NCBI GenBank assembly: GCA_009712185.1
Contig: WASQ01000018.1
Location: 1 to 64,000 of the forward strand
DNA length: 64,000 nucleotides
Direction: 5' to 3'
From: Telmatospirillum sp.
GTDB taxonomy: Bacteria; Pseudomonadota; Alphaproteobacteria; Rhodospirillales; Magnetospirillaceae
Below, one piece after another: positions 58,692 through 64,000 of the stretch. How positions within the stretch are numbered: the first letter of the stretch is position 1; each line of letters begins with the position of its first letter. A program made the position numbers and the translations under genes. The notes below the pieces were generated by a model that was not told the DNA's origin, made no database searches, and was given only the letters and a program-made list of their open reading frames with translations.

Positions 58692-61382
58692 ATGGAAGGA
58701 ACGTTTCATCCGAAGGCGCACCGGATCCTGGCGGCAAGTACCCTGGCCTTTGCGGCCTGTTTTGCCGTCTGGACACTGTTTTCGATCATCGGGATCGCGA
58801 TCCAGCGACAACTGAATTTGGGTGAAACAGAGTTCGGACTTCTGATCGGAACGCCCATCCTGACCGGCTCGATCAGCCGGTTGATGCTGGGACTGCTGGC
58901 GGACCGTTTCGGTGGACGGCTGATATTCGCGATCGTGATGGCGGCATCCTCCGGCGCCGCCCTTTTGCTGTCGGTGACGGACAGCTATCCGATGATGCTG
59001 CTGGCGGCGCTGGGGCTGGGAATCGCCGGGGGCAGCTTTGCCGTCGGCATCGCCTATGTCTCTCGCTGGTATCCGGGAGACCGGCAGGGGACGGCGCTTG
59101 GGATTTTCGGTTCGGGTAATGTCGGGGCCGCGATCACCACCTTCATCGCGCCCTTCTTGATGGTGGCATTCGGATGGCCGACCGTCGCGCGCTGCTGGGC
59201 CGCCGCCCTGGCCGTGGTGGCGGTCGTCTTCTGGCTTGTCACGGAGGACGATCCGGTGCACCGCCAGCGGCGCCGCCAGGGTGTCGTCACCCTGACGCTG
59301 CGCCGGCAATTGTCGCCCTTGCGCGAAATCAGGGTCTGGCGATTCTCGCTCTATTATTTCTTCGTTTTCGGCGGCCTCGTCGCTCTGGCCTTGTGGCTGC
59401 CCAGATTCTATGTCGGCGCTTTCGGGCTCGATGTGAAAACGGCTGGAATCCTGGGGGCGCTTTACATTCTTCCGGCCAGTCTGTTCCGCGCCTATGGCGG
59501 TGTCCTGTCCGACCGCATCGGCGCGCGCCGGGTGATGTACTGGTGTTTCACCGCCTGTCTGCTCGGCACTTTTATTCTGTCCTATCCGGCGACTGATTAC
59601 ATCGTTCATGGCATCCATGGCGATATCCGCTTCAGTTTCGGACTGGGGGTCGTGCCCTTCGCCCTTTTGACGATGGCGCTGGGATTTGCCATGGCGCTCG
59701 GCACGGCGGCGATCTTCCGGCATATCCCGGCCTACTATCCCGACCATGTCGGGCCGGTGGGCGGGGTCGTCGGCATGATCGGCGGGCTGGGCGGATTCTT
59801 CCTTCCGGTGGCCTTCGGGCTGATGAACGATCTCACCGGATTGTGGACCAGTTGCTTCATGCTGCTGTTCCTCATCGTCGCGGTGAATCTCGGATGGATG
59901 CATTTCGCCATCCTGCGCATGGAGCGGACGGCGAAAGGGATCCCGGACCGGCGGTTCCTGGCCGAATTGCAGCCGGGCGGCGTCGTCCTGGCCCAATGGG
60001 ATCCCGAGGATGCGGCATTTTGGCAGACGTCGGGCCGGCGCGTCGCCATGCGCAATCTGTGGATTTCCATTCCCGCCCTGTTGCTGGCCTTCGCGGTCTG
60101 GATGGTGTGGTCGGTGGTGGTGGTCAATCTGCCGGCGGCCGGCTTCGCCTTCTCCCCCGATCAGCTTTTCTGGCTGGCCGCCCTGCCGGGACTGACCGGA
60201 GCGCTGCTCCGCGGCTTCTATGCCTTCATGGTCCCGATTTTCGGTGGACGCACATGGACGACGTTCTCGACCGCGTCGCTGGCGGTTCCCGCTTTGGGCA
60301 TCGGAATGGCGGTGCAGCACCCGGCGACGCCCTACAGCGTGTTCCTGGTTCTGGCGCTGCTCTGCGGGCTGGGCGGCGGCAATTTCGCCTCCTCCATGGC
60401 GCATATCAGTTTCTTTTTCCCCGCCGCCCGCAAGGGACAGGCGCTGGCGCTGAATGCGGGGCTCGGCAATCTCGGGGTCTCGGTGGTGCAGTTGTGCGCG
60501 CCCCTGGTGATCACCGTCGGGATGTTCGGCGCTCTGGGCGGCGCGCCTCAGACCGTCGAGGTGGCGGGAACCGTCCGGCATGTCTGGCTGCAAAATGCCG
60601 GATTCCTCTGGGTGCCGCTGATCCTCGCCGCCACCGTGGCCGCCTGGTTCGGGATGAATGATATCGCCTCGGCCAAAAGTTCGCTCGCCGACCAGATGGG
60701 GGTGTTCCGGCGGAGGCATACCTGGATCCTGTGCTGGCTTTACGCCGGGACGTTCGGATCCTTCATCGGTTACTCGGCGGCCTTTCCGCTGCTGACCAGG
60801 ACGCTGTTCCCCGACGTCGATCCCATGACCTTCGCCTTTCTCGGGCCGCTGGTGGGGGCCGCCAGCCGTTCCCTCTCCGGCTGGATGGCCGACCGCTGGG
60901 GGGGCGCCAGAGTCACGGTATGGGTCTTCGTCGCCATGACGGCGGGCGTCGGGGCGCTGCTGGCCGCGATCGGACAGTCGTCCTTCCCCGGCTTTCTGGC
61001 GTGCTTCCTGGTGCTGTTCGCGGTCAGCGGGATCGGCAATGCCTCGACCTTCCAGATGATGCCGGCGATTTTCCGCGCCCTGCATGCCAGACGCGTCGCC
61101 GGGCAGGGCGACGACGCCCTGGCGAGGGCGCAGCAGGACGCCGCCCGCGAGGGGGCCGCCGTTCTGGGGGTGACATCGGCGGTCGCCGCCATCGGCGCCT
61201 TCTTCATTCCGAAGAGTTTCGGTACCTCGATCGCTCTCACGGGCGGGGCCACCTGGGCCTTGGGCGGCTTCGTCCTGTTCTACCTCACCTGCGTCGCCAC
61301 GACCTGGTGGTTCTACCTCCGCCCGGGCGCCGAAGCCCGTTTGCCCCGCCCCAATCAACTGCCCGACAGGATTGCAGCATGA
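58692..61382 (+). CDS. narK: NarK1-NarK2 fusion nitrate/nitrite transporter
   Basis: About 896 residues: two complete 12-helix major facilitator units in one chain. The first (about 1-425) carries the nitrate signature AGGSFAVGIAYVSRWYPGDR with GIFGSGNVG. The second (about 460-885) carries GGGNFASSMAHISFFFPAAR with ALNAGLGNLGVS. Such fusions in Paracoccus combine nitrate/proton symport with nitrate/nitrite antiport for respiration. ATG at 58692 follows GGGAG; an upstream extension to 58572 would read through the FNR box and is rejected. The stop overlaps narG (ATGA), so they form one operon. Confidence 0.92.
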   Translation: MEGTFHPKAHRILAASTLAFAACFAVWTLFSIIGIAIQRQLNLGETEFGLLIGTPILTGSISRLMLGLLADRFGGRLIFAIVMAASSGAALLLSVTDSYPMMLLAALGLGIAGGSFAVGIAYVSRWYPGDRQGTALGIFGSGNVGAAITTFIAPFLMVAFGWPTVARCWAAALAVVAVVFWLVTEDDPVHRQRRRQGVVTLTLRRQLSPLREIRVWRFSLYYFFVFGGLVALALWLPRFYVGAFGLDVKTAGILGALYILPASLFRAYGGVLSDRIGARRVMYWCFTACLLGTFILSYPATDYIVHGIHGDIRFSFGLGVVPFALLTMALGFAMALGTAAIFRHIPAYYPDHVGPVGGVVGMIGGLGGFFLPVAFGLMNDLTGLWTSCFMLLFLIVAVNLGWMHFAILRMERTAKGIPDRRFLAELQPGGVVLAQWDPEDAAFWQTSGRRVAMRNLWISIPALLLAFAVWMVWSVVVVNLPAAGFAFSPDQLFWLAALPGLTGALLRGFYAFMVPIFGGRTWTTFSTASLAVPALGIGMAVQHPATPYSVFLVLALLCGLGGGNFASSMAHISFFFPAARKGQALALNAGLGNLGVSVVQLCAPLVITVGMFGALGGAPQTVEVAGTVRHVWLQNAGFLWVPLILAATVAAWFGMNDIASAKSSLADQMGVFRRRHTWILCWLYAGTFGSFIGYSAAFPLLTRTLFPDVDPMTFAFLGPLVGAASRSLSGWMADRWGGARVTVWVFVAMTAGVGALLAAIGQSSFPGFLACFLVLFAVSGIGNASTFQMMPAIFRALHARRVAGQGDDALARAQQDAAREGAAVLGVTSAVAAIGAFFIPKSFGTSIALTGGATWALGGFVLFYLTCVATTWWFYLRPGAEARLPRPNQLPDRIAA

Positions 61383-64000
61383 GTCATTTCCTCGACCGTC
61401 TCACATTCTTCAGGAAAACCGTTGATACCTTCTCGGGCGACCATGGCGTCGTCACCAACGAGGATCGCCAGTGGGAGGAGGGCTATCGACGCCGCTGGCA
61501 GCACGACAAGATCGTGCGCTCGACCCACGGGGTGAACTGCACGGGGTCCTGCAGTTGGAAGATCTATGTCAAGGGCGGGATCGTCACCTGGGAAACCCAG
61601 CAGACGGACTATCCCCGAACCAGGCCCGATCTTCCCAATCACGAGCCGCGCGGCTGCGCGCGGGGGGGCAGCTATTCCTGGTATCTCTACAGCGCCAACC
61701 GGGTGAAATACCCGATGATCCGCCGCAGGCTGGTGGAGCTTTGGCGGGCCGAGAGGGCCGCCGGTCAGGATCCCGTCGCGGCCTGGGCGGCCATCGTCGA
61801 GAATCCGGATAAGGCCCGCGCCTATAAAGAGATCCGCGGCCTGGGCGGATTCGTCCGGGCCGGATGGGACGAAGCCAACGAGATCATCGCCGCGGCGAAT
61901 GCCTACACGATCCGGCGTTTCGGTCCCGACCGCATCATCGGGTTCTCGCCGATCCCGGCGATGTCCATGGTGTCCTATGCCGCCGGCAGCCGGTATCTGT
62001 CGCTGATCGGCGGGGTCTGCATGAGCTTCTACGACTGGTATTGCGACCTGCCGCCGGCTTCACCGCAGACCTGGGGCGAGCAGACGGACGTTCCGGAAAG
62101 CGCCGACTGGTACAATTCGACCTATCTCCTTCTCTGGGGCTCGAACGTGCCGCAAACCCGGACGCCCGACGCCCATTTCTATACCGAGGTCCGCTACAAG
62201 GGGACCAAGTCGGTGGTCATCGCCCCGGACTACAGCGAGGCCGCCAAATTCGCCGACCTGTGGCTGCATCCCAAGCAGGGAACCGACGCCGCCCTGGCGA
62301 TGGCGATGGGACATGTCATTCTCAAGGAATTCCATCTGGCCGGGCGCAGCGCCTATTTCGAGGACTATTGCCGGCGCCTGACCGACCTGCCCATGCTGGT
62401 CGTCCTGGAAAAGCGGGGCGACAGTTTCGTCCCCGGGCGCTTCCTGCGCGCGTCGGATCTGGCCGGCGGTCTCGATCAGGGCAACAACCCCGCCTGGAAA
62501 ACGCTGGCCTTCGATCGGACTGACGGGGCCGTGGTGGTGCCGAACGGGTCCATCGGTTTCCGCTGGGGCGAGGCCGGCCGCTGGAACCTTGAGGACCGGG
62601 ACGCCCGGGACGCCCGGCAGGTCGGGCTGGCCTTGCCGCTGGCGGAGGACGGGCATGCTCTGCTGCCGGTGGCATTCCCCTATTTCGGCGGCCATGCGCC
62701 GCAGACCTTCCATGCGACCGGCCATCCGGATGTCCTTGTCCGCCTGATTCCGGTCCGTCACCTGATGGGGGAAAAGGGGCCGCTTCAGGTCGCCACGGTC
62801 TTCGATCTGATGGCCGGCAACTATGGCGTCGATCGGGGCTTCGGCGGTGGCAATGTGGCGGCGGACTACGACGACGACTGCCCCTATACGCCGGCCTGGG
62901 CGGAGGCGGTGACAGGGGTGCCCAGGGACCAGATCATCACCGTGGCCCGGGAATTCGCTACCAACGCCGACAAGACCAAGGGCAGATCCATGGTGATTCT
63001 CGGAGCCGGTCTCAATCACTGGTATCACATGGACATGATCTATCGGGGGATCATCAATCTTCTGATGATGTGCGGCTGTATCGGCCAGTCGGGAGGCGGC
63101 TGGTCGCACTATGTCGGCCAGGAAAAGCTGCGGCCGCAGACGGGGTGGACGGCGCTGGCCTTCGCTCTCGACTGGAACCGGCCGCCACGGCACATGAATT
63201 CCACGTCCTTTTTCTATGCCCACAGTTCGCAGTGGCGCTATGAGAAACTGGGGGCGTCCGACATCCTGTCGCCCCTGGCGGACCCCGCCGACTACCCCGC
63301 CAGCCTGATCGATTACAACGTCAAGGCGGAACGGATGGGGTGGCTGCCGTCCGCGCCGCAACTGGCGGCCAATCCTCTCGACATCGCGGCCAGGGCCGTG
63401 GCCGCCGGGATGGAGGTGCCGGCCTATGTCGCCACCGGCCTGCAAAGCGGCGCTCTCAGCTTCGCCGCGGAGGACCCCGACGACCCCGCGAACTTCCCCC
63501 GCAACCTGTTCGTCTGGCGCTCGAACCTTCTGGGGGCGTCGGGCAAGGGGCACGAATATTTCCTGAAATATCTGCTGGGGACCGATCACGGCATTCTGGG
63601 AAAGGACCTGGGAGCCGAGGGCGGGGACAAACCGCGCGAGGTGCGCTGGCATGACGAGGCGCCGACGGGCAAGCTCGATCTGCTGGTGACGCTGGATTTC
63701 CGCATGTCCACGACCTGCGTCTATTCCGACATCGTCCTGCCCACCGCGACCTGGTACGAGAAGCACGACCTCAACACGTCGGACATGCATCCGTTCATCC
63801 ATCCCCTGTCGGCGGCCGTGGATCCGGCCTGGGAAGCGCGGTCGGACTGGGAGATCTTCAAAGGGATCGCCCGGACGTTCTCACGGGTCGCCCGGGGGCA
63901 TCTGGGCCGGGAGCGCGACGTCGTCCTGACGCCCATCCTGCACGATACCCCCGGCGAACTGGCCCAGCCCTTCGCGGTGGCCGACTGGAAACAGGGCGAC
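61379..64000 (+). CDS. narG: Respiratory nitrate reductase alpha subunit, 5' part
   Basis: 874 codons are present before the window ends; the full protein is usually about 1240. It shows the FS0 iron-sulfur motif HGVNCTGSC with the fourth ligand in RGCARGG, His being the first ligand. The Mo-coordinating Asp is in YNSTYLLLWGSNVPQTRTPD AHF. Further typical blocks are HLMGEKGPLQ and MVILGAGLNHWYHMDMIYRG. With NarHJI presumably beyond the window, it reduces nitrate on the cytoplasmic side using quinol electrons. It starts in an ATGA overlap with narK. There is no frameshift within the visible part. Confidence 0.95.
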   Translation, partial: MSHFLDRLTFFRKTVDTFSGDHGVVTNEDRQWEEGYRRRWQHDKIVRSTHGVNCTGSCSWKIYVKGGIVTWETQQTDYPRTRPDLPNHEPRGCARGGSYSWYLYSANRVKYPMIRRRLVELWRAERAAGQDPVAAWAAIVENPDKARAYKEIRGLGGFVRAGWDEANEIIAAANAYTIRRFGPDRIIGFSPIPAMSMVSYAAGSRYLSLIGGVCMSFYDWYCDLPPASPQTWGEQTDVPESADWYNSTYLLLWGSNVPQTRTPDAHFYTEVRYKGTKSVVIAPDYSEAAKFADLWLHPKQGTDAALAMAMGHVILKEFHLAGRSAYFEDYCRRLTDLPMLVVLEKRGDSFVPGRFLRASDLAGGLDQGNNPAWKTLAFDRTDGAVVVPNGSIGFRWGEAGRWNLEDRDARDARQVGLALPLAEDGHALLPVAFPYFGGHAPQTFHATGHPDVLVRLIPVRHLMGEKGPLQVATVFDLMAGNYGVDRGFGGGNVAADYDDDCPYTPAWAEAVTGVPRDQIITVAREFATNADKTKGRSMVILGAGLNHWYHMDMIYRGIINLLMMCGCIGQSGGGWSHYVGQEKLRPQTGWTALAFALDWNRPPRHMNSTSFFYAHSSQWRYEKLGASDILSPLADPADYPASLIDYNVKAERMGWLPSAPQLAANPLDIAARAVAAGMEVPAYVATGLQSGALSFAAEDPDDPANFPRNLFVWRSNLLGASGKGHEYFLKYLLGTDHGILGKDLGAEGGDKPREVRWHDEAPTGKLDLLVTLDFRMSTTCVYSDIVLPTATWYEKHDLNTSDMHPFIHPLSAAVDPAWEARSDWEIFKGIARTFSRVARGHLGRERDVVLTPILHDTPGELAQPFAVADWKQGD

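Noticed and set aside
58575-61358. 927-codon minus-strand open frame
   Set aside because: Antisense to narK; composition (Glu, Gln, Arg, Gly, Pro, His) is the usual mirror of a hydrophobic high-GC gene.
62060-63802. 580-codon minus-strand open frame within narG
   Set aside because: Antisense to clear NarG motifs; no family likeness.
1-64000. CRISPR array
   Set aside because: No regularly spaced identical short repeats were seen; the dispersed palindromes are kilobases apart and in both orientations.

Overview
The window is high-GC bacterial DNA from an alphaproteobacterium, probably a Rhodospirillales relative. This rests on the alphaproteobacterial tRNA-fMet end, a RpoE/ChrR module with its usual target operon, several chemoreceptors, a NarK1-NarK2 fusion next to narG, and many LysR/MocR regulators. 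The genus cannot be read from the sequence. Short AT-rich stretches (about 6.75-7.35, 16.8-17.4, 30.4-30.5 and 41.8-42.0 kb) interrupt the GC-rich background.

Layout. 0-1.2 kb: the 3' end of a tRNA-Met(CAT), a duplicated tRNA end bracketing a toxin-antitoxin pair, and a resolvase scrap (a decayed island). 1.35-6.75 kb: a DUF3617 protein, an acetolactate-synthase-like ThDP enzyme with an FAD dehydrogenase, and a divergent LysR. 6.8-9.6 kb: an IS1380-type scrap and a Cache chemoreceptor. 9.75-15.8 kb: YbaK-like deacylase, UbiA, an MmyB-type regulator with a GNAT, and an MFS exporter divergent from a MocR regulator. 15.9-23.9 kb: a LysR regulator divergent from a five-gene operon: PF10014-like Fe/2-oxoglutarate dioxygenase, free-standing MetRS-like protein, SidA/IucD-type N-monooxygenase, WD40-like protein, EamA exporter. 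The MetRS-like plus N-hydroxylase pair is the hallmark of N-N-bond (hydrazine) forming pathways, so this is my leading candidate for an undescribed system.

24-30.4 kb: a second chemoreceptor, a 0.66-kb block of GTGCAC palindromes, a TonB receptor with a YfiR-like partner, and a solute-binding protein. 30.9-37.8 kb: a LysR and a tightly packed tripartite efflux operon ending in a siderophore-interacting flavoreductase. 38-42.5 kb: YqaE, a pilus-type chaperone with a small secreted protein, a zinc phospholipase C/P1-nuclease-like protein, and a small membrane protein. 42.45-50.43 kb: an ECF sigma factor with a ChrR-type cupin anti-sigma, an SDR, and a convergent operon (FAD oxidoreductase, DUF1365, CFA-type methyltransferase, GPH transporter, DUF3833). 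Both ends carry a TGATCC-N18-TA promoter, so the whole block looks like one photo-oxidative or membrane-stress regulon. 50.7-54.3 kb: a sigma-54 response regulator and its sensor kinase. 54.4-57.3 kb: a degenerate zone with transposase pieces and an outer-membrane-factor/SDR chimera. 57.36-64 kb: PAS protein, Dnr-type Crp regulator, an FNR/Dnr box, a NarK1-NarK2 fusion and narG running off the window.

A family of about 50-115-bp GC-rich palindromic repeats occurs at least seven times (1.2, 22.1, 30.6, 32.8, 37.9, 45.1 and 54.4 kb). Two copies lie in frame inside coding sequence.
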